From Cecembia calidifontis (lineage in GTDB: Bacteria; Bacteroidota; Bacteroidia; Cytophagales; Cyclobacteriaceae), in the NCBI RefSeq assembly GCF_004216715.1, contig NZ_SGXG01000001.1, positions 2,650,501 to 2,714,500 of the forward strand: 64,000 nt of DNA. The letters run 5' to 3'. Positions 1 through 8,152 of this stretch are shown here, piece after piece. Position 1 is the first letter of the stretch. The number at the start of each line of letters is the position of its first letter. A program made the translations under genes and the position numbers. The notes beneath the pieces are model-generated. The model searched no databases. It saw only the letters and a list, made by a program, of their open reading frames with translations, and had not been told where the DNA came from.

Positions 1-2
1 AC

Positions 3-212
3 AAGCACCCTACACTTCAGATCTTAGCGCTATCTTTCCTGATCTTGATCGGATTTATGTTGTTGGTGGAGGGCTTCCATTTTGAAGTACCCAAAGGATA
101 TATCTACTTTGCAGTTTTCTTCTCTCTGGGAGTGGAACTTATCAATATGCGGATGAGACGGAATGTGGAGGGAAAGACAGTAAAACTCAATCCAAGAATC
201 AAGCAGAAATAA
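3..212 (+). CDS. TerC-family integral membrane protein, C-terminal end (partial)
   Basis: The window opens inside this gene; the last 69 codons and the stop are present. The visible part is one hydrophobic helix (ALSFLILIGFMLLVEGF), a short linker with PKGYIYFA, a second helix and a basic tail. This helix-PKGYIYFA-helix ending is characteristic of TerC/YgdQ/YoaE-type membrane proteins, which are linked in other bacteria to metal-ion export or metal loading of exported proteins. Nothing here shows the substrate. The gene ends 30 bp before a strong hairpin shared with the convergent gene. The family call rests on the C-terminus alone. Confidence 0.75.
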   Translation, partial: KHPTLQILALSFLILIGFMLLVEGFHFEVPKGYIYFAVFFSLGVELINMRMRRNVEGKTVKLNPRIKQK

Positions 213-241
213 TACTTCTTTTTATTCCGATATTAGAAAAA

Positions 242-276
242 AAAAGAGGCTGTCCACTTATGCGACAGCCTCTTTT
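242..276. terminator. Bidirectional intrinsic terminator
   Basis: A 13-bp perfect stem (AAAAGAGGCTGTC at 242-254 pairing with 264-276) has a 9-nt loop. An A-run lies on the left and a T-run on the right, so it reads as an intrinsic terminator on either strand. It sits exactly between the convergent TerC-like gene (ends 212) and the molybdopterin-subunit gene (ends 280). Confidence 0.85.
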
Positions 277-279
277 AGC

Positions 280-2544
280 TTACATCCTGGTGATCCCTGA
301 CTCCAGTTCCTTCAAATAAGGTTGGTTGTACAGCCTTCTTCCGGTTGCTTTATAAAGCGCATTGGAAACAGCCGCAAATACAGGAGGGAAGAAGGGTTCC
401 CCTAGTCCTGTAGGGTCATGTTCATTTTTTGCAAAATGGACTTCTACCTTTTTGGGTGCTTCTGGCATGCGGATCATTCGGTAATTGGTGAAGTTGTTCT
501 TTTGAGGTACACCATCTTTGAAGGTGAGTTCTCCAAAGAAGGCATTTCCAATACCGTCGACGATGGCGCCTTCCCCCATATTGATAGCAGCATCAGGGTT
601 GATGACAATACCGCAATCAGCTGCAGCAAATACATTTTCGACTATGGGTTTATTACCTTCCAATTTTAGGTCAATTACTTCTGCCACATAGGAATTGTGA
701 CAGAAATAAGCGGACACCCCTCGGTGAACTCCTGGTTTTGGATTGTCCCAGTCGGATTTTTCCCTGACCAATTTCAAGACACCGGCATATCTTTCGGGAT
801 CGTAATCATTATTCGAACCGACCGGATTATTTTTGGCCCTTTCTAAGAGTTCCAATCTGAAATCAATGGGGTCTTTGCCCATCACTTCCGCAAGTTCATC
901 CAGAAATGCTTGTTCAGCCGCAGCCATAAAATTGGATCTTGGTGCCCTAAATGCCCCAATGGTAATATTGGATTCGATTTGCCAACTCTCCGCTAAGTAA
1001 TTGTCAATGGCACCTGCGGGGAACCTGTTGGGATAAATGGGACTCTCAGGGATTCCTCCTGCTTTTACATGGAATGCAAGAAGGTTGTTGTTTTCATCCA
1101 AGGCAGCCCTATAAGTAGCGGTATAGGTAGGCCGGTAGATACCATAGCTCATGTCATCTTCCCGGGTGTACATCAATTTGATGGGTGCCCCCACTTTTTG
1201 TGATATGACAGCGGCCTCGACCAAATGGTGTCCGTAGGCTCTTTGACCAAATCCGCCTCCCATTCTTGCCAGATTGATCTGGATTTTATCCTTTGGTAGT
1301 CCCAATCTATGGGTCAATGCATTCATGATGGACTCAGGTGCCTGTATGGGGCCATATACTTCCGCATGGTCTGCCGTGACATGGGCATAGCAATTGACCG
1401 GTTCCATACAGTTATGAGCCAGGTAGGGAGCATTGTAGCTACGTTCCAGGATTTTGCTGGCTTTTTTAAAGGCGGATTCAGGATCGCCATCCCGACGAAG
1501 GATGTTTCCGGGCTTTTTGGAGTATTCCTCCATTTTCGCCAGGTGACCATCTGTACTTTCCAATCCGGCAGGAACTCTTACAGTTGATTTATTTCCCCCC
1601 CATCCGCTCATGATAAATTTTCTTTCAGGGGCTTTTTCCCATTCCGCCTGTAATTGCTTTTTGGCCTGCATCACTTCCCAAGTAGAATTTCCGACTATGG
1701 CAATAAGCTCAGGATGGGTGGTGGTATCAAACATATTCTGTTCGTAATCCTCTTTATGGACTTGAAAGCTGAATACATCTTTAATACCCGGCATGGATTT
1801 AACCGATTCGGCATTGAAGGATTTTACTTTCATGCCAAAAGCCGGAGGCAGCGCTACCATGGCAATCAGCATGCCCTCCTTTTTGAAATCCATGGTAAAC
1901 AATGGTTTACCTGTTACAATTTTTCCGGCATCCACATTTTTCCTGGAGGTGCCGATGATGCTAAAGTCTTTGATAGCCTTCAGTTCCACTTCTTCCGGGA
2001 TGGGCAGGGTTGCGGCCAAAGAGGCCATTTCTCCATATCCTGCTTTTTTACCGCTGCCTTTATGATGGATCATTCCCGCTTCGGTCGTAATTTCATTGGG
2101 GGAAACATCCCATGTCTGGGCTGCTGCCTGGACAAGCATCAATCTGGCAGTAGCACCTGCTGTGCGCAGTGGTTTCCAACCTTGCCGAATGCCCTGACTT
2201 CCTCCTGTAAACTGCCTGTCATACCGTTCCGGATAAAAATCAGCCTGCTCTACAAATACATTTTTCCAGTCCATATCCAGTTCATCTGCCAGGATCATCG
2301 GCATGGAGGTTTTGACGTTGGAACCGAATTCGGGATTTGGTGACATCAAAGAAATTGCCCCGTTTTCTCCAATTTTGATATAACTGTTCAGTTCAAACCA
2401 TTCATCAGGCAAACCAAGGGCAACTTCCTTGGGGCTAGGCTTACATCCCGCCAGCCAGCTAAAGCTCAGCATCATGCCGCCACCTGCCAGGGCAGAGGCC
2501 TTGAGAAATGATCTTCTATTGAGTTTTGTCTTTACAATTGTCAT
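280..2544 (-). CDS. Xanthine dehydrogenase-family molybdopterin-binding large subunit (IorB-like), Tat lipoprotein
   Basis: Large catalytic subunit of a periplasm-facing molybdenum hydroxylase of the isoquinoline 1-oxidoreductase type, which hydroxylates N-heterocycles or oxidises aldehydes. I start it at the ATG at 2544 (754 aa), because that places a twin-arginine motif (NRRSFLK, residues 9-15) at the N-terminus, followed by a hydrophobic stretch and a lipobox LAGC with Cys34. The upstream in-frame ATG would bury this signal. Cofactor landmarks are GGGFGQRAYG, GAFRAPRSN and the C-terminal GLGEPFFPP with the likely catalytic Glu. The [2Fe-2S] subunit gene lies 17 bp upstream on the same strand, so the pair is co-transcribed and the small subunit is presumably carried through Tat by this one. 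Substrate is unknown. Confidence 0.93.
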   Translation of the reverse strand: MTIVKTKLNRRSFLKASALAGGGMMLSFSWLAGCKPSPKEVALGLPDEWFELNSYIKIGENGAISLMSPNPEFGSNVKTSMPMILADELDMDWKNVFVEQADFYPERYDRQFTGGSQGIRQGWKPLRTAGATARLMLVQAAAQTWDVSPNEITTEAGMIHHKGSGKKAGYGEMASLAATLPIPEEVELKAIKDFSIIGTSRKNVDAGKIVTGKPLFTMDFKKEGMLIAMVALPPAFGMKVKSFNAESVKSMPGIKDVFSFQVHKEDYEQNMFDTTTHPELIAIVGNSTWEVMQAKKQLQAEWEKAPERKFIMSGWGGNKSTVRVPAGLESTDGHLAKMEEYSKKPGNILRRDGDPESAFKKASKILERSYNAPYLAHNCMEPVNCYAHVTADHAEVYGPIQAPESIMNALTHRLGLPKDKIQINLARMGGGFGQRAYGHHLVEAAVISQKVGAPIKLMYTREDDMSYGIYRPTYTATYRAALDENNNLLAFHVKAGGIPESPIYPNRFPAGAIDNYLAESWQIESNITIGAFRAPRSNFMAAAEQAFLDELAEVMGKDPIDFRLELLERAKNNPVGSNNDYDPERYAGVLKLVREKSDWDNPKPGVHRGVSAYFCHNSYVAEVIDLKLEGNKPIVENVFAAADCGIVINPDAAINMGEGAIVDGIGNAFFGELTFKDGVPQKNNFTNYRMIRMPEAPKKVEVHFAKNEHDPTGLGEPFFPPVFAAVSNALYKATGRRLYNQPYLKELESGITRM

Positions 2545-2561
2545 GGTCTTTGGCTTTTGGG

Positions 2562-3017
2562 TTAGGATTTTGCAGCAGTTTTGATCGCTTTCTTTATCCG
2601 TACATAAGTGCCGCAACGGCAGATATTTCCGTTCATCGCATTGTCAATGTCCTCGTCACTTGGACTGGGATTGCTATCCAGTAAAGCCACTGCACTCATG
2701 ATCTGTCCTGCCTGACAATAACCGCATTGTGGCACATCGTGCTCCAGCCAGGCTTTTTGTACCGGATGGTCACCGTTTTCGGACAAACCTTCTATCGTGG
2801 TGATTTTAGCACCTTCGGCAGCCGAAACAGGAGTCACACAAGATCTGATGGCATTTCTGTTCATCAGTATGGTGCAGGCTCCGCAAGCTGCCACTCCACA
2901 ACCGTATTTGGTGCCTACAAGATCCAAATGGTCTCTCAAAACCCAAAGAATCGGAGTTGAAGGATCCACATCCACTGATTGGGATTTCCCGTTGATATTG
3001 AGATTGAATGTTGCCAT
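2562..3017 (-). CDS. (2Fe-2S)-binding small subunit of molybdenum hydroxylase (IorA-like)
   Basis: The 151-aa electron-transfer subunit carries two [2Fe-2S] clusters. The N-terminal plant-type ferredoxin cluster has Cys40, Cys45, Cys48 and Cys60 (YGCGVAACGACT); the C-terminal cluster has Cys98, Cys101, Cys133 and Cys135 (QCGYCQAGQ and ICRCGTY). Length and spacing match the IorA/CoxS family. It has no signal peptide, which fits piggy-back Tat export with the large subunit encoded 17 bp downstream. The electron acceptor is probably a c-type cytochrome (inference). A TACGAAAATCAAACAG motif lies 47 bp upstream of the start, shared with other genes in this window. Confidence 0.93.
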   Translation of the reverse strand: MATFNLNINGKSQSVDVDPSTPILWVLRDHLDLVGTKYGCGVAACGACTILMNRNAIRSCVTPVSAAEGAKITTIEGLSENGDHPVQKAWLEHDVPQCGYCQAGQIMSAVALLDSNPSPSDEDIDNAMNGNICRCGTYVRIKKAIKTAAKS

Positions 3018-3063
3018 AATTCTAGTTTTTTGATAAAGTTACTGTTTTTGAAAAGGAATGCCT

Positions 3064-3079
3064 TACGAAAATCAAACAG
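3064..3079 (-). promoter_or_regulatory. Shared upstream motif (TACRAAAATCAAACA type), iorA-like copy
   Basis: TACGAAAATCAAACAG on the plus strand, 47 bp before the iorA-like start. The same core is found upstream of three barrel genes, the HExxH gene and the cysteine-hydrolase gene. Proposed AraC-family operator (inference). Confidence 0.45.
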
Positions 3080-3137
3080 ATCCTTACTTAAATCGATTAT
3101 TCTCTTTAGGTAGTAAGTAATTGGGATACCTATCAAT

Positions 3138-5681
3138 TCAAAACCCAAAAGTCAGACTCGTGTAGTAAAACCCTCCAATCTTGGGGCCACCCAAAAAGGA
3201 ATAATAATACCTGTTGAGAGCATTTGTAGCACCCAACTTGACACTTCCAAGGTTTTTGAATATCCCCACAGTAAGCTGTGCATCCAGCGTAGAATAGCCC
3301 TCTACCCATCCCGTGGCCAAGGCGGATTCCCAGAGAAAGCCTGCCTGCTGCCGGAAGTTGAACTGAAATCCCAGGGACTTGTACAAATTGGGGTTTCCCA
3401 AAGACAGGTTGTAATTCCATTCCGGCGTGTTGAATCCATCTTCCAAACCATCACCCCTAGTTTGTCGGGAGAGTCTTGCGTAGGTGAAGTTGCCACCGAG
3501 CCGAAATCCCTTAAAAAAGTTGTAGCTGAGGCCAAGGCTACCTCCATAATTCAAACTTACCGTCTTGGAATTGGTCCAAAGGCGGTAAAGGTCTTGGGTG
3601 GAGTTTTGAAGGAAATAGTAACCGATGCTGTCACTTTTGGAGGTTTGGGGCACGTTGGCATCCAATTGGGCGATGAGATTACGGAACCTGTTCAGGTAGA
3701 GGTCGGCATCTAAGGCAAATTTCCCTCCAAGCAACTCGGCGCGATAGCCGCCCTCCAGGCTGGTTGCCTGCTCGGGTTCGAGATAGGTGTAGTCTGTTTT
3801 TGCCAACAGGCCTTCGTTTCGGCGGATTGCCTCAGCAAGATCAAGGCCATTGGTATTCACGTCTGATTGGACAGCACGCTGGTATTGGGTGATGGAGGCT
3901 TGGGTGAAGCTGTTTTCAAAAATACCCGCCGACATGATCGGCAAGCCGCCAATCCGCTTTCTGCCACCGCTGTTGATGTTGGAAAAGCCCTCGAAAATAC
4001 TCGGGAACCGGTAGCCACTCTGTACCGAAAAGCGAAAACTTTGCTGTGGTGAAGGGGTATAGACCGCTGCCAACCTCGGATTGAGCCTTGGCTCGAAATA
4101 AAGGTACTTGTCCAAACGGAGCACTGCATTGACCTTGAACCGGTCCTGCCAAAAGGTCTTTGTTCCTTGTATAAACCCACCCGTTTTCCAATAATTCAGG
4201 TTTTCGCCTGGTTCCGCCGGATTGATAAAATAATTCCCATCCGGCACGATAATGTAGGTTCTATAGTCCAAGCCATACATGACCTGGAGGTCGGGATTCC
4301 TCGGCAAGAGCCAGGAACTGATATCCTGTTGATATTCGGCGTGGAAAAGCCTTGCCTGTACCCTTAGTGCAGCTCCAATATCCCAATTGTTGATGTTTCT
4401 GAGTTCCTCGATTTTTGCAGCCATTTCAGGCGTGTTGGGAAGAATCCTTCCTTGGTCGGCAAGAGATCTTGCCAGATTCATCGCGTCTGCAACTCCCATG
4501 CCAGCTCCTGAAGCTTCAAGGTAATGTCTGGAAAAATCGGAAAACCACTGGTTGTCTGATTTGAAACTCCGGTCTATGTTTTCGGCCATCGATCTGATGT
4601 TGTAAGAATCCCCTGTGTTTTCCTGGGTCAGATAGGTCCTGAATTGGATTTTTGGGGACTGAAAGGTCAATGAGTGCTGTTGGATTCGATAGTCCTCTAA
4701 CCTAAAGCGATTGGTCCGCTGGTAGATATTGTTTTGATGGGCAGCACGGAAAGTGTAGGAGAGTTCTAGATGCTCTTTTGGCCTAAAAAACAAGGAAACA
4801 TCGCCCTTGAGGTTTTTCAGCCCATAGTCGGCCACTTCCTTTTCGGCATAGCCCGTGCGGCTCACCACATAGCGGATACCGTCGAGGGTCAGCGTCCTTC
4901 TGTTGGATGCTTCATCGCCATATTGGTTGACTCGGTCTGCTCCTGGGTTTTGGTCGGCAGACAAGCCGGTCGTCCTATTCGCCAATGGGTTGAGGTCCTG
5001 CTGGTTGTTGGCGTGCCAATCGGTACCTTGCATCCAGGAGCCGTTGAATTTCAGTCCCCACTTGGCATTCCAGGTCTCGGCTATCCGAAGGTTGGTTTCA
5101 TAAAAAGGCGTACTTTCCGAATCCGGGGAATTAATGTTGTTTATACCAATTTTCTGATTGATGGAAATCCCAGGAAAGTCAAAAGGATTTTTGGTAATGA
5201 AATGGGCGATCCCGTTGATGGCGTTCATACCATACAGGGCCGAGGCAGATCCAGGGATGATTTCTACCGAGAGTATATCCAAATCGTTGGGGCCAAGTGA
5301 ATTGGCAATCGGGGCCCCAATATGTGGTGCCTGATTGTCCACACCGTCCACGAGCTGGACAAACCGTACATTGGTGGTATGGGCAAAACCGCGGGCGTTG
5401 ATAACCCTGAATCCCAAACTCGGCGTGATGACCTGTACGCCCTTTAGGTTTTGAATCGCCTCAAAAAATCCAGGTTGGGCAGATTGTTGAATGGCTTGTA
5501 GATTCAACTTTTCTACACTGACGGGAGCTTTGAGGATACTTTCCTGCTGCCGGGTGGCAGTGACGACCAGTTCGCCTAGGTCCCTGGTTGGGAGCGTGTC
5601 CGATACTGTTTTTTCCTGACCCCAAACCTGAACATGGAGTAAAAAGAATATCACAAAAAGCCTGTTGGGTTTCGAAATCAT
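3138..5681 (-). CDS. TonB-dependent outer-membrane receptor
   Basis: Outer-membrane beta-barrel for energised uptake of an unknown ligand. I start it at the ATG at 5681 (847 aa): this gives a signal peptide ending near VWG-Q22. Translation from the earlier ATG at 5771 would add 30 residues with no signal character. A plug domain starts near residue 37 (LGELVVTATRQQES) and contains the ALYGMNAINGI segment. The rest alternates aromatic-rich beta strands and ends in the classic Phe terminus (SLTFGF). There is no N-terminal carboxypeptidase-like domain and no SusD-like partner next to it, so it is not a standard polysaccharide-utilisation pair. It precedes the molybdenum hydroxylase genes on the same strand by 120 bp, which could mean the receptor imports that enzyme's substrate or product. 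Confidence 0.92.
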   Translation of the reverse strand: MISKPNRLFVIFFLLHVQVWGQEKTVSDTLPTRDLGELVVTATRQQESILKAPVSVEKLNLQAIQQSAQPGFFEAIQNLKGVQVITPSLGFRVINARGFAHTTNVRFVQLVDGVDNQAPHIGAPIANSLGPNDLDILSVEIIPGSASALYGMNAINGIAHFITKNPFDFPGISINQKIGINNINSPDSESTPFYETNLRIAETWNAKWGLKFNGSWMQGTDWHANNQQDLNPLANRTTGLSADQNPGADRVNQYGDEASNRRTLTLDGIRYVVSRTGYAEKEVADYGLKNLKGDVSLFFRPKEHLELSYTFRAAHQNNIYQRTNRFRLEDYRIQQHSLTFQSPKIQFRTYLTQENTGDSYNIRSMAENIDRSFKSDNQWFSDFSRHYLEASGAGMGVADAMNLARSLADQGRILPNTPEMAAKIEELRNINNWDIGAALRVQARLFHAEYQQDISSWLLPRNPDLQVMYGLDYRTYIIVPDGNYFINPAEPGENLNYWKTGGFIQGTKTFWQDRFKVNAVLRLDKYLYFEPRLNPRLAAVYTPSPQQSFRFSVQSGYRFPSIFEGFSNINSGGRKRIGGLPIMSAGIFENSFTQASITQYQRAVQSDVNTNGLDLAEAIRRNEGLLAKTDYTYLEPEQATSLEGGYRAELLGGKFALDADLYLNRFRNLIAQLDANVPQTSKSDSIGYYFLQNSTQDLYRLWTNSKTVSLNYGGSLGLSYNFFKGFRLGGNFTYARLSRQTRGDGLEDGFNTPEWNYNLSLGNPNLYKSLGFQFNFRQQAGFLWESALATGWVEGYSTLDAQLTVGIFKNLGSVKLGATNALNRYYYSFLGGPKIGGFYYTSLTFGF

Positions 5682-5835
5682 AAAGGGAAAAGAGACCTCT
5701 AAAATGTAATAGAAGTTCGAATGAAAGATACAGGTTAAATTGCCATCAAAATAAGGAATCTCATAAATCAATTAAATGGGGATGAAAAAAAGCGAGGATT
5801 CAAAGAACCAACGCTTTTTGATAATTATTACCCAA

Positions 5836-6417
5836 TTAATTGCTTCTGCATATCTCCCAAGATTTATATTGAGAACAAATATTACTTTTCGGTCCAATAA
5901 TGAAATGCGACATGTCCAAATCATCGTTTGATAACTGCCTAGCCAAATTAAACCCTTCTGAATGAGCTTCTTTCTCCCATGGAGAAAATCGGTGAAAATT
6001 TGAATTATAAAAATACCTTCTTCCCATCCAAGAGATATTTGAAGATTGGTCAATCTCCAACTTTCTTTCGACATATTGCCTGACATGGACCAGTTCATGT
6101 GCCAAAACTTCAGAGAGCTTAAACTCAGACAAATTGGACTGGATAAATATTTTGAATTTTTGAAGATTTGAGGTGTATCCTGTATCTGACTGAATGACAA
6201 ACCCTAAAAGGTATTCCGGGAGATCTGAGGTGAATTTAATTGCCAAATGCAAATCCTCCTCTATGCCTATTTTGTCCAGAAAATAGTTTGCCATCTTTTT
6301 GATTTTCCTAGGATCTTGGCTGCCATAGATGTCTATTTTTGACTGTGCGGAAACTGGTTTCAGGGAAGCAAGAGCAATGGCTCCGAATATCAGGATTTTT
6401 AGATGGATTATTTTAAT
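5836..6417 (-). CDS. Secreted HExxH-type putative zinc peptidase, start codon not standard
   Basis: The protein has HELVH (residues 66-70 counted from the ATG at 6294) and a downstream WEKEAH, the layout of a gluzincin-like site. From the ATG at 6294 it would be 152 aa and have no signal peptide. The frame stays open upstream to about 6441 and encodes a convincing signal peptide (KIIHLKILIFGAIALAS...VSAQ) that begins right after an ATT at 6417-6415. No ATG, GTG or TTG occurs in that stretch. Either ATT is used as a rare start, or the original ATG mutated and only a short, non-exported form is made. The family is not identified; function as a peptidase is inferred from the motif. Confidence 0.6.
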   Translation of the reverse strand: MKIIHLKILIFGAIALASLKPVSAQSKIDIYGSQDPRKIKKMANYFLDKIGIEEDLHLAIKFTSDLPEYLLGFVIQSDTGYTSNLQKFKIFIQSNLSEFKLSEVLAHELVHVRQYVERKLEIDQSSNISWMGRRYFYNSNFHRFSPWEKEAHSEGFNLARQLSNDDLDMSHFIIGPKSNICSQYKSWEICRSN

Positions 6418-6493
6418 AGTATTAGTTGGTTTAATTATTCTTTAAAATTGCTATAGAAAATCCCGGAATCCTTAAATTTTTCAAACAGTTACC

Positions 6494-6506
6494 TACGAAA
6501 ATCAAG
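6494..6506 (-). promoter_or_regulatory. Shared upstream motif, HExxH gene copy
   Basis: TACGAAAATCAAG, 77 bp upstream of the proposed 6417 start; matches the core found before the iorA-like gene at 3064. Confidence 0.4.
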
Positions 6507-6756
6507 TATTTATTCAAAGTGGACCCGAGAGAAGTCCACCTAAATTGATTTTCCCAAAATCAATACTGCTTTACGTTTTCCTGAACCTAGTTATTGGTCT
6601 GTTTTTCTTAAAACTAGTTCGATTAAATGCAATCGAACCAGTTCAACTCAATGATAGCGGGGCAAATCCCTTTTTTAGTCTGAAAAAAATGTCGAACGTG
6701 AAAGCAAGTTCGACCCTTATTATCCTTGGATCAAATCCTTACATTGCACTCGCATG
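6507..6756. other. Non-coding stretch
   Basis: AT-rich DNA. A plus-strand frame from 6545 to 6796 is open but its translation has no recognisable features, and its 3' end runs antisense through the SnoaL remnant. I see no gene, RNA or clear regulatory signal here. Confidence 0.5.
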
Positions 6757-6900
6757 TCAGGCAATCAGTTTCCAGCCGCTTTCTTTTTTTTGGTAAACTT
6801 CGGTGAATACCATATTGTATTTAGGGAGTCGATGAATTGAATAGTTGGCGATTAATGTTGCATTTGGGTAGCTTAGGTAAATTTTGAGGGACTGTTTACT
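6757..6900 (-). pseudogene. C-terminal remnant of a SnoaL-like/DUF4440 protein
   Basis: The minus strand reads NMVFTEVYQKKESGWKLIA followed by a stop at 6757. This matches the end of the intact SnoaL-like protein at 32825-33304 (FTVTEVYQKKGKNWQMLAM). About 48 codons are in frame. Further upstream the frame meets a stop and no start is found, so only the last strands of the cone-shaped fold remain. It lies just after the CMD-like gene on the same strand, echoing the SnoaL/cupin/CMD order at 32.8-34.9 kb. Confidence 0.7.
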
Positions 6901-7113
6901 TTTTTTACAGAAAGCAAAAAATGTTCATCCGCTACGCTGCACGAGAAGAATCTTAACGCAGTTTATACTTAATAATGGGTTAATGTAAAATCAGGGTTTA
7001 CTCTGTGGTTAGTATGACCTAATTGGTTTGGATTGACTGTCTCTTTGGCTTTATTTAGTTCCACCATAAAAGAGTATCTGCAACTTTGCTTTATTATACC
7101 CCTCTTGTTACTT
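6901..7113. other. Non-coding stretch
   Basis: About 210 bp between the SnoaL remnant and the end of the CMD-like gene. I see no open gene, hairpin terminator or repeat. Confidence 0.4.
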
Positions 7114-7947
7114 CTATGGATTTGGAGTTTCCATGATCACTTTTATTGCATTGGAAATTCTTGGAAATCCAATGTAAGGATATAGCTGTACCATGGCTGA
7201 TAGCATCGTTTCTTTACTGTTTCCGGCTTTTAAATTCCCTATGGCATGGGAAGCCAGCTGTCTTTCTGTGCCCCCCATTGTAGTCAATGCCGCCAAAATC
7301 AACAATTCCCGTGTTTGCAAGTCAAGTCCCTGTCTAGTGTAATAATCTCCAAACAAGGTTTTGGTAAGCATATCGGGAATAAATTCCGAGAATTCCTCTG
7401 GCAAGTCCTTCATATTTTGCTTCATTCCATCTCCATAAAGGGGAAATTGTATTTCACTTCCCTTCTCCAGTCTTTCTGATTCTTTTACAGTCCCTTGGGG
7501 TGAAAGGGGAAGCGTAATACTTCTAGACTCAAAAACATTATTGATCGCATTTACCGCATTTAATACTTTTGGATAACCGATAAATGATGCCAATTGATAT
7601 ACAGATTCCCGAATTTCTATTGGAGAAACTCCAATATTCAAAGCAGCGTGAGCATGGGATTCCAATTGTGGAAGCATTTGCATGGTAGTCAAAGCCGTGA
7701 TGGTTATAAGTTCCCTGGTTTTATCATCGAGATTTCCAAAGTAAAACACTTCACCATAGATGAAATTTCGCAAATTTTGTAATAATTCAGGATCAGAAGG
7801 ACTTTCGCTCATTTCTCCGGCAAATAGTTCCTTAAACTTCAATTCAGCCCTTTCCTTTCTGGAATTGATTTCAGGGATTTGTGCCTGGATATTTGTTAAA
7901 ATCGGGATAAGCAAGAAGGTTAAGAAAAATCTGATTTGAATATTCAT
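7114..7947 (-). CDS. Exported carboxymuconolactone decarboxylase-family protein, tandem CMD domains
   Basis: 277 aa with an N-terminal signal peptide ending near IQA-Q. Two CMD-like alpha-helical domains follow (about residues 55-130 and 195-270), each with the TRELITITALTTM / TRELLILAALTTM signature, then a His-containing helix (SHAHAALNIG and SHAIGNLKAG). Family members include gamma-carboxymuconolactone decarboxylase and AhpD-type peroxidases. The CxxC redox pair of AhpD is absent, so a decarboxylase or lyase-like role is more likely than peroxidase. A second, diverged tandem-CMD protein is encoded at 34188. True substrate unknown. Confidence 0.85.
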   Translation of the reverse strand: MNIQIRFFLTFLLIPILTNIQAQIPEINSRKERAELKFKELFAGEMSESPSDPELLQNLRNFIYGEVFYFGNLDDKTRELITITALTTMQMLPQLESHAHAALNIGVSPIEIRESVYQLASFIGYPKVLNAVNAINNVFESRSITLPLSPQGTVKESERLEKGSEIQFPLYGDGMKQNMKDLPEEFSEFIPDMLTKTLFGDYYTRQGLDLQTRELLILAALTTMGGTERQLASHAIGNLKAGNSKETMLSAMVQLYPYIGFPRISNAIKVIMETPNP

Positions 7948-7962
7948 AAGAGTCTTTTAAAT

Positions 7963-8152
7963 TTAATCAATTTCTTTTAGGATAAAGGGCTCTCCGGGAG
8001 CCAGAATTCGGATTCGCTCAGGATTATTAATTCTTCCATATAGCTCCTCAGGATCCCCATTGAATGGGGAAAAGTCAGGAGCATCTATTGAACCCCAATG
8101 ATGCAATATAATTAAATCAATCCTACTTGGTTTTATAAAAACCTCAAAAGCA
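7963..8152 (-). pseudogene. C-terminal remnant of an MBL-fold metallo-hydrolase
   Basis: The minus strand encodes about 60 in-frame residues, including DLIILHHWGSIDAPDF and ending LAPGEPFILKEID before a stop at 7963. The pattern is the last part of UlaG/YcjI-type metallo-beta-lactamase-fold hydrolases. The zinc-binding HxHxDH part is missing: the upstream edge runs into the end of the AraC gene. A truncation joined it to that gene. Confidence 0.65.

Noticed and set aside
1654..2343. A 229-codon plus-strand open frame
   Set aside because: Wholly antisense to the molybdopterin-subunit gene; the translation lacks domain features and the minus strand has clear motifs.
4770..5300. A 176-codon plus-strand open frame
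   Set aside because: Lies antisense in the plug region of the TonB receptor; no signal or family features.
6545..6796. Possible small membrane protein on the plus strand
   Set aside because: No homologous features, and its end overlaps the antisense of a recognisable SnoaL remnant.
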